From JAJPHI01 sp035541875 (GTDB lineage Bacteria > Desulfobacterota > Binatia > Binatales > Binataceae), in NCBI GenBank assembly GCA_035541875.1, contig DATKML010000024.1, positions 20,628 to 84,627 on the forward strand: DNA of 64,000 nt. The letters run 5' to 3'. How positions within the stretch are numbered: position 1 is the stretch's first letter; each line of letters opens with the position of its first letter. The notes beneath the pieces are model-generated. The model did no database searches and had not been told where the DNA came from. It saw only the letters and a program-made list of their open reading frames with translations. Made by a program: the position numbers and the translations under genes. Shown piece by piece: positions 50,937 to 59,388 of the stretch.

Positions 50937-51074
50937 TCCCCCAGCTTAGAATAGAAGCGAACGGAGCGAAGGTGGCCTTGGCTCCGAGAGGCTACCCCGC
51001 TAGAAGATAAAACGACGATAGATAGTTGGAAACTAGGTCAGCCGAATGCGGCGTGGCGGCGCGTTCGGCGACAC

Positions 51075-51914
51075 CTAGTGAGCGCTTTCGAGGCGATGTA
51101 TGACACGGCGACTTATCGCCGCGGCAGCGATATTCCGAACGCGCTCGAAGCTCGGCCAATCGTTGAAATCCACAATCGCGAAACCGTTCTCATTTACGAT
51201 CGCATCGCCGCCCCAAACATCCAGGCCCAGAGCCGAAGCAGCAGCACTTGCCGCGCGTGCCAATTCGAGTTGGAGGGACTCGGTCGGAGCGGCGCCGCCG
51301 TCTGAAGGTAGGGCAGCGAAGTAGTCGCTGTTGCCCACGCCATAGAACTTCATCACGGCACCAGGAACTTCCTGTTGGACGTAAGCGACTTTTATACCGC
51401 GATCACCGAAACGACGCAGCGTCTTTTCCAGATTCATCGATCCGGCAACGCGCTGAACGTCGCCTTCACCCAATGCATGCAAATCGCCCCGCTTAACATA
51501 AACCGGTGCGTGCAAATCGAGCCTTCGCAGTGGCGATAGGTCGAGTGGTTCCGAGGTTGAGACGACCGCCCCGTCGGGCGTCGGTACGTGAGCGTTGATC
51601 AAGCCGGGGCCGAGCAAGTCGCGATAGCAATTGCGAATAGCGAGCGCCGAATTGATTGCTATCGTGCCGGTCTTTTCGACGGTCGCCAGCGCCGCTAAAG
51701 CATCAGAACCCTGGCACATCGCAAGCACTGCATCAGTGTTGGCCGGCACGCGCTCGCCGACAAATATAGCCGCATCGACGGCGGCTGTTTCCGCACCGTT
51801 ATCCTGCAGATGCGCCAGAACCGCATCCATGATCAAACGATCGGCATTGACCTTACCCGGAGAAAATTCGGTCTCGCGATAGATTCCTACAATTCGAGTT
51901 TTCATTGGGATCAT
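51075..51914 (-). CDS. ATP-grasp family protein
   Basis: 279 residues. The C-terminal half has ATP-grasp-like blocks: YVKRGDLHALGEGDV, VAYVQQEVPGAVMKFYGVG, and LGLDVWGGDAIVNENGFAIVDFNDWPSF, whose Asp and Asn would bind Mg-ATP. The N-terminal half is a Rossmann-like preATP-grasp. It resembles a ligase or polyol kinase but not a named family. The ATG at 51914 overlaps the stop of the nucleotidyltransferase gene (ATGA); the ATG at 51905 is an alternative. Third gene of the HAD-nucleotidyltransferase-ATP-grasp operon. Confidence 0.75.
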   Translation of the reverse strand: MIPMKTRIVGIYRETEFSPGKVNADRLIMDAVLAHLQDNGAETAAVDAAIFVGERVPANTDAVLAMCQGSDALAALATVEKTGTIAINSALAIRNCYRDLLGPGLINAHVPTPDGAVVSTSEPLDLSPLRRLDLHAPVYVKRGDLHALGEGDVQRVAGSMNLEKTLRRFGDRGIKVAYVQQEVPGAVMKFYGVGNSDYFAALPSDGGAAPTESLQLELARAASAAASALGLDVWGGDAIVNENGFAIVDFNDWPSFERVRNIAAAAISRRVIHRLESAH

Positions 51915-52645
51915 CCTTCGCCCCGCTGCATCGCCACCATCCTGCGGGCGATCTCCAAATCCGATGGCTCGTCTATGTCAACCACGTCACTCATCGGCAC
52001 ACCCGCCAGCTTTAGTCCTTTATCGACCAGCAAGCCGAGATAGCGGCGCAGAGCGTCGAGCTTCTGCGTGCGAGCCTCAGCGGCGTAAGAGAAGATGCGG
52101 GTTGAGAAAAGATAGACGCTCGCGGTTACGAGCTTCTGGCTGTCGTTGCCGAACTCGACAATCTTACTCTGCGAATCGAGCCGAACGAAGAGCGGTTTGG
52201 CATCGCCGCGCCAGGGTACAACGCCGAGCGCGCCATCGAAGCCAGATTCCGGATGAGAAGAGTCGGCGATCGCGCACGCCCGATCGAAAAAGCGGTGGAG
52301 TTCGCTCTCGCTCAGGATGGTGTCGACGGTCGAAAGGAGGAAACGCCCTGGTGGAATCAAATCGCCAAGACGCAACAGCGATTCCATCGAACTAGGCGTA
52401 TCAGCGACGAGCAAATGAGTTCCCGCCGGCAACGTGAGCCCTATCTCCTGTCTGAGGCGATCGGTTTCAGAATTGATGATGACCGAGACGCGCGAGATTC
52501 CCATCTCCAACATCATGCGAATCTGGCGGACGAGCAGGGCTTCGCCGCCAACTTCGACGAGAGGTTTGGGGAGGGCCGCGGCAGCAGAACGGAGGCGATC
52601 GCCGCGCCCGGCCGCGATAATCGCGCCGGTCAGGCTATCTCTCAT
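51911..52645 (-). CDS. Nucleotidyltransferase (NTP_transferase fold)
   Basis: 244 residues from MRDSLTGAIIAAGRGDRLR, with the signature GAIIAAGRGDRL, PKPLVEVGGEALLVRQIR and STVDTIL. The fold is that of sugar-1-phosphate or inositol-1-phosphate cytidylyl/nucleotidyltransferases. The ATG at 52645 overlaps the stop of the HAD gene as ATGA. Together with the CDP-alcohol transferase across the divergent promoter it may supply a CDP-activated polyol. Confidence 0.85.
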   Translation of the reverse strand: MRDSLTGAIIAAGRGDRLRSAAAALPKPLVEVGGEALLVRQIRMMLEMGISRVSVIINSETDRLRQEIGLTLPAGTHLLVADTPSSMESLLRLGDLIPPGRFLLSTVDTILSESELHRFFDRACAIADSSHPESGFDGALGVVPWRGDAKPLFVRLDSQSKIVEFGNDSQKLVTASVYLFSTRIFSYAAEARTQKLDALRRYLGLLVDKGLKLAGVPMSDVVDIDEPSDLEIARRMVAMQRGEG

Positions 52646-53358
52646 AACAGAGCTTTTAACTCGTTCAGGTCGCGGATTGTGAAATCGGCTGCGAGCGATG
52701 ATGGTGGGTCTTCGGCTTCGCGGTGGCGCAACCAGACCGTCCGCATCCCCAAGGCTTGAGCCGGAGCGCAATCCTTATCGAGTGAATCACCGACCATCAC
52801 GGTACCCAGTGGCTCGGCGCCGATCGCGGATAGAGCCGCCTTATAAATGCCGAGGTCAGGTTTGTAGATACCGACGACTCCCGAATCGGCAATTCCCGCC
52901 ACGATGCCGTCGAAGCCAGCCTCACTCATGATCACGTCGAGGTTGCCGTAAAAATTGGAGACGACGCCAAGGGTGAAGCGGTCCTTCAAGTTAGCCAGAA
53001 CTTCGCGGCTAACCGACATCCCTCGGCGCGATTCCGCCACGAAGGCTTCCCCTATCTGCTTTAGGGCTCGGCTCAAAATCGAGGGATTCTGGAGATCGGG
53101 ATTAGCGCCGGTAAGCATGCGATGGTCGCGGAGGAAGACTAGCTGCAGCCCGATCAAGTAGTCCAGCAACTCGGCTAGTTGGTAGTGACGCACCTGTGCC
53201 GTCGAGTGATAAGCGGTTCGTGTAGCGGCATCAAAGGCTAAATCCAGTTCGGAGCGACTCAAGCTGAAGCCGGCTTCTCGATAATGGCTCAGGAAGCGAT
53301 CGAGCCAATGGCGAGGGAAGTCCATGGTGCCACCAAAATCGAAGAGAATCGCGCGCAT
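52642..53358 (-). CDS. HAD-family hydrolase
   Basis: 238 residues. MRAILFDFGGTMDFP holds the nucleophile Asp7, with the second acidic position replaced by Gly (DFGGT). VVSNFYGNLD, GIYKPDLGIYKAAL (Lys) and GTVMVGDSLDKDC (acidic motif) complete the HAD core, with a helical cap (about 15-100). Predicted phosphatase acting on a small phosphorylated compound. First gene of an operon overlapping the nucleotidyltransferase gene (ATGA). Confidence 0.88.
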   Translation of the reverse strand: MRAILFDFGGTMDFPRHWLDRFLSHYREAGFSLSRSELDLAFDAATRTAYHSTAQVRHYQLAELLDYLIGLQLVFLRDHRMLTGANPDLQNPSILSRALKQIGEAFVAESRRGMSVSREVLANLKDRFTLGVVSNFYGNLDVIMSEAGFDGIVAGIADSGVVGIYKPDLGIYKAALSAIGAEPLGTVMVGDSLDKDCAPAQALGMRTVWLRHREAEDPPSSLAADFTIRDLNELKALL

Positions 53359-53469
53359 TACTTTGAGCGAAAGTGTAGCAGGCCTTTTTGAGCTACAACC
53401 AGAGGGTCATACCGCGAGGTTTGCGGCGAACAAGTCTCAGCGACAAGTGTTTAAAGTTTTCGTTCCAAG

Positions 53470-54702
53470 GTGATTAACGCGTCATTCTTTGCGTGTTACA
53501 TTGACTCGTCGGTCAGCGGCCTCAAAGACCCTGTTCGCACGATACGAGTGATAGAAACCGCCTTAATCTCCATTCCGTCGCGCGCTAATGAGCTCATTTT
53601 CGGGAAGCCATTGCTCGAACGGTTGATGATTCTCTGCGAACGCGCAGGGATTCAACGCTTCGTGGTCTCCGCTCCACCTGACCAACATGAGGTGACTCGC
53701 CAAGCCTTAGGACGGTTTCATGATGATCCGAAAGTAGGGTTGGTCGATTCGCTGGATCAGGCTGAACAATCGCTCAAACCGGAAACGATTTGTGTACGTT
53801 TCGACGGGAATCTAGTCCTGGCGCCGTCGATTCTGCGCGCAACGTTGGACCGCTACACCGCTGCACCGAAAGATGCTGTTAGCGTCCTCAGCACTGACGC
53901 CGAGCATGGTGGGCGGATTAGCGTCGGCGCTTTGCGCGACCTCCTCACCGATGGGATGCAATCTGGCCCGGCGGGAGTCTGGCTGGACAAAGCAGGCGCT
54001 CTACCCTTCGCGCTCAACGGTCGTCCCGAGGATCGGGAAGAGGCTGAGGTGCGTCTCGCGCGTTCGATTCGTAATGAAAGCCTCAAGACCGATGCGCTGA
54101 TGGCGCGAGTCCTCGATCGTCGTATCTCGTGGCGTATCAGCCTGCCGCTTGCGCGGATGCAAGTCGCCCCGAACGTCGTGACGCTGTCGAACACCGCACT
54201 CGGTTTCAGTTGCGCCGCGATGCTCGCGTCGACCAGCTACTGGATTCGATTGATCGGTGCGGTCCTGTTCCTAGTTTGTATCACGATCGACGGCGTCGAT
54301 GGGGAGTTGGCACGGCTCCGGATGGTCGAGACCAAGTTTGGCGGCCAGCTCGATGTCCTCACCGACAATCTGGTCCATATCGCTATTTTCACTGGTCTGA
54401 TGACCGGCTGCTATCGCGCGTCGCACAGCTCCGCCTACATCTATCTGGCCGGATTGATGCTGGTGGGATTTATTTTCTGTGCCATTTCGGTGAATCGGGC
54501 GTTAAGTGTTTCGGGCGAGGCGACCAGCCGATGGATCAGCAAGGTCGAGCGCTCTACTGGACGCGATTTCGCCTATATCGTTATCGTTCTGGCTCTTATC
54601 GACCGCTTGTCGTGGTTCGCCTGGACCGCGGCGATCGGTACGTACGGTTTCGCATTGGTACTTTGGATTCTAACAACGAGGCAGATGCGCAAAGCCGGTT
54701 AG
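53470..54702 (+). CDS. CDP-alcohol phosphatidyltransferase with N-terminal nucleotidyltransferase-like domain
   Basis: 410 residues. N-terminal 230 residues resemble a NTP-transferase fold but lack a recognisable GxGxRx2P motif, so this domain may be inactive. The C-terminal membrane domain has the full CDP-alcohol signature DGVDGELARLRMVETKFGGQLDVLTDN (about 274-300) with the metal Asp residues, and five or six transmembrane segments. This layout resembles inositol-phosphate cytidylyltransferase/DIPP synthase fusions. Divergent from the HAD operon. Confidence 0.88.
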   Translation: MINASFFACYIDSSVSGLKDPVRTIRVIETALISIPSRANELIFGKPLLERLMILCERAGIQRFVVSAPPDQHEVTRQALGRFHDDPKVGLVDSLDQAEQSLKPETICVRFDGNLVLAPSILRATLDRYTAAPKDAVSVLSTDAEHGGRISVGALRDLLTDGMQSGPAGVWLDKAGALPFALNGRPEDREEAEVRLARSIRNESLKTDALMARVLDRRISWRISLPLARMQVAPNVVTLSNTALGFSCAAMLASTSYWIRLIGAVLFLVCITIDGVDGELARLRMVETKFGGQLDVLTDNLVHIAIFTGLMTGCYRASHSSAYIYLAGLMLVGFIFCAISVNRALSVSGEATSRWISKVERSTGRDFAYIVIVLALIDRLSWFAWTAAIGTYGFALVLWILTTRQMRKAG

Positions 54703-54747
54703 TGACCTGTGACGGTTGCGCTTTATCTGCGAGGTAGGGAGGAGTTC

Positions 54748-56076
54748 GTGAACAAGAAGCCGCGCATATTGCTCGTTCAGCCAACTACTATTCACCTCGA
54801 TGGCACGCCGCACAAAACGAAGTGGCGTCTCATCATGGGTCTGATGATTCCGCTGATGGCAGGTCTGACGCCGGACGAATATGACGTCACGCTTTGCGAT
54901 GAGAGACTGGAAGATCTGAACTTCGACGGGGGATGGGATCTGGTCGGTATGACGACCACGATCGGCGCATCGCTGCGTGCGTATCAGTTGGCCGACGAAT
55001 TCCGCAAGCGCGGGACTCCGGTGGTGATGGGCGGCTTCCATGCGACCCTCCAGACCGAAGAGGCGTTGAAGCACGCCGATGCGGTGGTGCAAGGTGAAGC
55101 CGATCTCGTCTGGGAGGGCCTGCTGCAGGATTGGCGCGACGGCAAGCTCAAGCAGATCTACAAGTCCGACAAGCTGCACGATCTGAAGAATCTGCCGCGC
55201 CCGCGCCATGAGCTGTTGAAACTGAACAAATATCTCTTCAAAGCGGTGCCGGTGCAGGCCAGCCGCGGATGTCCATATCGCTGCTCGTTCTGCGAAATTC
55301 CGGTTTTCTATAGCGGGAGTTACCGCACGCGCCCGGTCGGTGACATTATCGAGGAGATCAAACAGGTTATCGCAGTGACCGGCTTCCGCCGCTTCCAGTT
55401 CATCGATGACCAGATTACCGGCAAGCACAAATTTGCCAAGGAACTGTTCAAGGCACTCGAGCCGCTCAATATCAAATTCTCGTGCCTGTGGACGGTGAAC
55501 TCGAATCACGACGAAGAACTGCTCGACCTGGCGGCAAAGGCCGGCGTCTTCCACGTGAATATCGGGGTCGAATCGATCAGCCAGGACAGCCTGCTGTCGA
55601 TGAACAAGATCCAGAATCACGCCAAGGACTATAAGAAGCTGCTCAAGCGGCTCGAAAAGTACGGCATCTATTATTCGCTGAACTTCCTATTTGGACTGGA
55701 AGACGACCATCCGCGGATTTTCGAGGATACGTTGAAGTTCCTGCACGAAGTGAAGGCGCCGGAAGCTTTCTTCAACACGGTCACGCCTCGAGTCGGTACG
55801 CCGATGCGTACGCAACTCGAGAACGAAGGCCGCGTGATTATCCCCGACGCCGATATGTATACGAACAACTTTCGCTGCATGTTTGTGCCGAAGAACATGT
55901 CGCCGCAGCAGGTGGAGGAGGGCGTCTGGCGTTGCACGAAGGAGTTCTACTCCTTCAAGTCGATGTTCAAGCGTCTACTGATGCCACCGGGCAAGTTCAC
56001 CTGGCAGGGACTGACCGAGAACATGCTGTTCTGGTACGGCGCCAAGCGTCAGATCGACCCGGTCGATTATTATTAA
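54748..56076 (+). CDS. B12-binding domain radical SAM protein
   Basis: 442 residues. N-terminal cobalamin-binding-like domain (RILLVQP, VTLCDERLEDLNFDGGWDLVGMTTT, GTPVVMGGFHATL), then a radical SAM domain with CPYRCSFC (Cys175, 179, 182) coordinating the [4Fe-4S] cluster, and a helical C-terminus. The GTG at 54748 is chosen for the GGGAGGAG 5 bases upstream; the earlier GTG at 54709 has no such site. The class does methyl transfers or ring cyclisation on unreactive carbons; the substrate is not identifiable. It lies 45 bases from the CDP-alcohol transferase. Confidence 0.9.
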   Translation: MNKKPRILLVQPTTIHLDGTPHKTKWRLIMGLMIPLMAGLTPDEYDVTLCDERLEDLNFDGGWDLVGMTTTIGASLRAYQLADEFRKRGTPVVMGGFHATLQTEEALKHADAVVQGEADLVWEGLLQDWRDGKLKQIYKSDKLHDLKNLPRPRHELLKLNKYLFKAVPVQASRGCPYRCSFCEIPVFYSGSYRTRPVGDIIEEIKQVIAVTGFRRFQFIDDQITGKHKFAKELFKALEPLNIKFSCLWTVNSNHDEELLDLAAKAGVFHVNIGVESISQDSLLSMNKIQNHAKDYKKLLKRLEKYGIYYSLNFLFGLEDDHPRIFEDTLKFLHEVKAPEAFFNTVTPRVGTPMRTQLENEGRVIIPDADMYTNNFRCMFVPKNMSPQQVEEGVWRCTKEFYSFKSMFKRLLMPPGKFTWQGLTENMLFWYGAKRQIDPVDYY

Positions 56077-56093
56077 GAATCAATTTGTCCGAA

Positions 56094-56132
56094 AAATAGA
56101 AGGGGCACCGAACTTCGGTGCCCCTTCTATTT
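56094..56132. terminator. Bidirectional intrinsic terminator
   Basis: Arms 56094-56112 and 56114-56132 are perfect 19-bp reverse complements with a one-base centre, flanked by A-rich and T-rich ends. It lies between convergent genes (radical SAM on +, panD on -) and can serve both. Confidence 0.9.
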
Positions 56133-56151
56133 GCCAAGAATGGGAGAGTCC

Positions 56152-56520
56152 TTAACTCGCCTTCGCGATATGGAGTTCGCGGGGGCGGTTGTGTTCGTCG
56201 ACATGGATGACGCGGGGTTGGTGTCGACGGGCGTTTGCTTCATCCATCGGGGCAAATGACGCCACGATAATGATATCGCCCGGTTTGCCGCGCAGAGCCG
56301 CCGCACCGTTGAGCGCGACCTCGCCGGATCCGGCAGGTGACCGGATGGCATACGTCTCCAGCCGCTCGCCGTTGCTGACGTTCCATACATGGACCATTTC
56401 GTATTCGAGGATCCCGGCTGCGTCGAGCAGGTTGGAATCGATCCCGATGCTCCCTTCGTAGTCAGGATCGGCTCCGGTCAGGCGCAGGCGATGAAGCTTG
56501 GAACGCAACATTATTCTCAT
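56152..56520 (-). CDS. panD: Aspartate 1-decarboxylase
   Basis: 122 residues from the ATG at 56520 (a GTG at 56532 would add four residues). RSKLHRLRLTGADPDYEGSIGID contains the Gly-Ser cleavage site that yields the pyruvoyl cofactor, and NGAAALRGKPGDIIIVASFA is the family block. Makes beta-alanine for pantothenate. Last gene of the panB-panC-panD operon. Confidence 0.93.
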   Translation of the reverse strand: MRIMLRSKLHRLRLTGADPDYEGSIGIDSNLLDAAGILEYEMVHVWNVSNGERLETYAIRSPAGSGEVALNGAAALRGKPGDIIIVASFAPMDEANARRHQPRVIHVDEHNRPRELHIAKAS

Positions 56521-56540
56521 CGGGATACTCACTCGTCAGA

Positions 56541-57392
56541 TCAACGATTCGGAGAAAAAACCATATTGTCGATTAAGCGGGTCGTGCCGACGCGGGCTGC
56601 TATGGCGACGACGACCGGACGGTCGAGCGTCGTCATCGGCTGTAACGTGTTCGCGTCGACAGCCGCCACATATTCGACGTTTACGCCCGGCGTCTGGTTC
56701 AGGACCCCAAGGGCGATGCGCTGCAACTCATCGGCCGAGCGGGCACCGGAACGAACCGCCTCGCCGGCGGCTTTGAGGGCTCGACTCAGGGCGAGTGCGC
56801 GCTCACGTTCATCGGCCTTGAGATAGGCGTTGCGGGAACTCATCGCGAGGCCATCGGGCTCACGGACGGTCGGCACGGGGATGATCTTGAGGTCGAAATT
56901 AAGGTCAGCGACCATCCGCTCGATCGCCCGCAGTTGCTGATAATCTTTCTCGCCGAACAAGGCGCAATGCGGCTTCACGATATTGAAGAGCTTGGCCACC
57001 ACGGTGGTGACCCCGCGGAAGTGGCCCGGGCGATGGTCGCCGCACAGTCCTTTGGTTACTTCGGTAGCTTCGACCCAAGTCTGCGAGCCGGGCGGAAACA
57101 TGACCTCGGGCTCGGGGGCGAAGAGCGCATCGACGGGGACTGTCCGCATCATCGCGCAATCGCCGTCGAAATTGCGGGGATAGCGCGAGAAATCTTCGTT
57201 GGGTCCGAACTGGGTTGGATTCACGAAGAGCGAACTTGCCAGCCGAGTCGCATGCTTACGTCCCTCGCGCATCAGGGTCAGATGGCCGTCATGCAGGAAG
57301 CCCATCGTCGGCACGAACGCGATCGTTTCACCGGCGCGACGCACCTGATCGGCCCATGCCTGCATCTCGCGCGGATCGGCGATGATCTTCAT
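56541..57392 (-). CDS. panC: Pantothenate synthetase
   Basis: 283 residues. Ligates pantoate and beta-alanine using ATP. MKIIADPREM, then FVPTMGFLHDGHLTLM with the HIGH-like His34 and His37, SLFVNPTQFGPNEDFSRYPR, FRGVTTVVAKLFNIVKPHCALFGEKDYQQL, and the SRNAYL block. The start overlaps the panB stop by one base. Normal length. Confidence 0.97.
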   Translation of the reverse strand: MKIIADPREMQAWADQVRRAGETIAFVPTMGFLHDGHLTLMREGRKHATRLASSLFVNPTQFGPNEDFSRYPRNFDGDCAMMRTVPVDALFAPEPEVMFPPGSQTWVEATEVTKGLCGDHRPGHFRGVTTVVAKLFNIVKPHCALFGEKDYQQLRAIERMVADLNFDLKIIPVPTVREPDGLAMSSRNAYLKADERERALALSRALKAAGEAVRSGARSADELQRIALGVLNQTPGVNVEYVAAVDANTLQPMTTLDRPVVVAIAARVGTTRLIDNMVFSPNR

Positions 57393-58222
57393 TACCGGAC
57401 CTTCGCGCTATAGCAATGCTGCGGTGCTGGGAAGGCGCGGTCGCGTACTTCGCGGATATAAGCGTTGGCTGCGGCGGTCGAATCCTGCCAGAGCTTGGCG
57501 AAGGGCTTGGCGAAGCGCGGCACAAAGCCGTCGCTGAGGCCGAGCATATCGTGCATTACGAGGACCTGCCCGTCGCATCCGGGTCCTGCACCAATCCCGA
57601 TCGTCGGAATCGAGGCCTTCTGTGTGATCTCATTGGCGAGCTCGGCCGGAATGCCTTCGATCACCATCGCGAACGCGCCGGCCTCTTCGACCGCGGCGGC
57701 GTCTTCGAGCAGTCGATCGCGGCATCCGGGGGCTTTGCCGGAGAGGCGTCCCTGCACGCGATGGCCACCCATACGATGAACCGATTGGGGCGTGAGGCCG
57801 ATATGCGCCATGACCGGAATATCGATATCGACGACGCGCCGAATCGTCTCGGCCATCGTGATTCCGCCTTCGAGTTTGACGGCCTCAGCGCCGCCTTCCT
57901 TGATAATACGGCCGGCGTTCAGCAGGGCCTGCTCGACACTCACCTGATAGGAGAGGAAGGGCAGATCCCCAACGACGAGGGCGCGTTTGCGACCCCGCGC
58001 GACCATCCGGACGTGATAGATAATCTCATCCATTGTGACGGGCAGGGTACTGTCGGCACCCTGCACGACCATCCCGAGGCTGTCGCCGACGAGAAGGCAA
58101 TCGATGCCTGCCTGATCGAAGATGCGGGCAAACGGATAGTCGTATGCCGTCAGCATCGTGATCGGCATGCCGGCCGATTTCATCTTGGCCAAATCGGTTA
58201 TGCGAACTTTGTCGTTTTCCAT
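57392..58222 (-). CDS. panB: 3-methyl-2-oxobutanoate hydroxymethyltransferase
   Basis: 276 residues. First step of pantothenate synthesis, using methylene-THF. MLTAYDYPFARIFDQAGIDCLLVGDSLGM, VTMDEIIYHVRMVARG, VKLEGG, VMAHIGLTPQSVHRMGGHRVQGR, EGIPAELA and IGIGAGPGCDGQVLV are family motifs. A segment after VQGR (about 158-170) is a few residues longer than usual and reads oddly; a shifted frame there looks more like the family, so two compensating indels are possible. Confidence 0.96.
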   Translation of the reverse strand: MENDKVRITDLAKMKSAGMPITMLTAYDYPFARIFDQAGIDCLLVGDSLGMVVQGADSTLPVTMDEIIYHVRMVARGRKRALVVGDLPFLSYQVSVEQALLNAGRIIKEGGAEAVKLEGGITMAETIRRVVDIDIPVMAHIGLTPQSVHRMGGHRVQGRLSGKAPGCRDRLLEDAAAVEEAGAFAMVIEGIPAELANEITQKASIPTIGIGAGPGCDGQVLVMHDMLGLSDGFVPRFAKPFAKLWQDSTAAANAYIREVRDRAFPAPQHCYSAKVR

Positions 58223-58524
58223 AACGCCGTCCGTACTGCCGCTAACTCAGTTTCACCTAAAACAAAAGCGGAGCTACCGCATCCGGCAACCCCGCATCAA
58301 CTACACGCGCAAGTATACACGCAAAGTCTGGTTTCGGGGTCCCGGTCCTCATCTTCGGATCCGGGCTCGAGTCCAAGCTTTTATGGTTTCCGAGGCCTCT
58401 CACGAAGCCCCTCCAAGCCAGCCGTTCTCGCCGGGGCGCTAACCCTCGACGGAGCAGCCTTTCTAGCGCGAAAGATGGCTTTAGTAAAGCGCTGCGATCG
58501 AGTCTGCTTTTGCGGAGCGATAGC
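58223..58524. other. Intergenic region between panB and the PDZ gene
   Basis: About 300 bases without a convincing gene. It should hold the promoter of panBCD (read leftward) and the terminator area of the upstream PDZ gene. No repeats, tRNA or obvious palindrome were seen. Confidence 0.4.
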
Positions 58525-59349
58525 TCAGGGCGCGTATTGCGGCATCAGCGAAACCTTTTGCAATTTCACCGGCACCTGAAGCCTTTTTCCGTCACGGATG
58601 ATGCTCAGGTACGTGGTCTCGCCGGGCTGCGCGTCGCGGACGGCGTCCTGCAAATCGACCAGGTTGGTGACCCGATTGCCGTCGATAGCGACGATCAGAT
58701 CGTAATGCTCGCCTACGTGACTCGATTCGAGGACCGGAACAATCATCGCTGCTGGTGCAGCCACAGGCAGGACCATCGCGGCAGCCATCGCAACTGTTTC
58801 GACGGCCGAGGTTATCTTGTGCGAGAAACCCTGCAGTCCGGCGACGGCTGCGGGGCTGCCCGGATTGACACCGAGCACTAACAGGCCGCTAACCATCTCT
58901 CCTGACTTAAGCTTGCGTCGATCAAGCCTGACCTCGACACCCAAGAGCGGAAGATCGTTCTCATCCTCCATCATGTATTGCTCGTTCAGCCCTGCGTCAT
59001 AAGGGGGCGGGCTTTGAGCCTGCTGATAGTTAACCACAGGATCTTCCGGTGTGCCGTCCGCAGTGGGAGGGATGGAAACGCTAGGCCCGGAATCGGTCGG
59101 AGCTTGCGAGGTCGCGAGCGGTACCTCGGAGCTGGGTGGCGTATCGTAGGCATCGGGCCGATTTTCAGGGGTAGCCGGAACAGGAGGGTCGTCTTCAGGG
59201 GGTACTGCGTTCGGATTTGGAGCAGGTGGAGCACTGTCGACCGCCGCCGCACTATCATCGGATGCATCGGCCGCCCGGCCGATAGGAGGATAAGCAGCAA
59301 TCAGCAACGAGCAGAGAGAGACGAAAGCGGCGGCAATTTCTCTTTTCAT
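58525..59349 (-). CDS. Exported PDZ-domain protein, copy 1
   Basis: 274 residues. A signal peptide (IAAAFVSLCSLLIAAYPPIGRA), a Pro/Asp/Ala-rich linker (about 28-130), then a PDZ-like domain: LLGVEVRLDRRKLKSGEMVSGLLVLGVNPGSPAAVAGLQ, an inserted hydrophobic stretch (AMAAAMVLPVAAPAAMIVPV), and GEHYDLIVAIDGNRVTNLVDLQDAVRDAQPGETTYLSIIRDGK. No protease domain. Paralogue of the next gene. Binding partner unknown. Confidence 0.8.
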   Translation of the reverse strand: MKREIAAAFVSLCSLLIAAYPPIGRAADASDDSAAAVDSAPPAPNPNAVPPEDDPPVPATPENRPDAYDTPPSSEVPLATSQAPTDSGPSVSIPPTADGTPEDPVVNYQQAQSPPPYDAGLNEQYMMEDENDLPLLGVEVRLDRRKLKSGEMVSGLLVLGVNPGSPAAVAGLQGFSHKITSAVETVAMAAAMVLPVAAPAAMIVPVLESSHVGEHYDLIVAIDGNRVTNLVDLQDAVRDAQPGETTYLSIIRDGKRLQVPVKLQKVSLMPQYAP

Positions 59350-59388
59350 TGCATAGGACGCCTGCGCGCCACTTCTTCGATAATAGAC

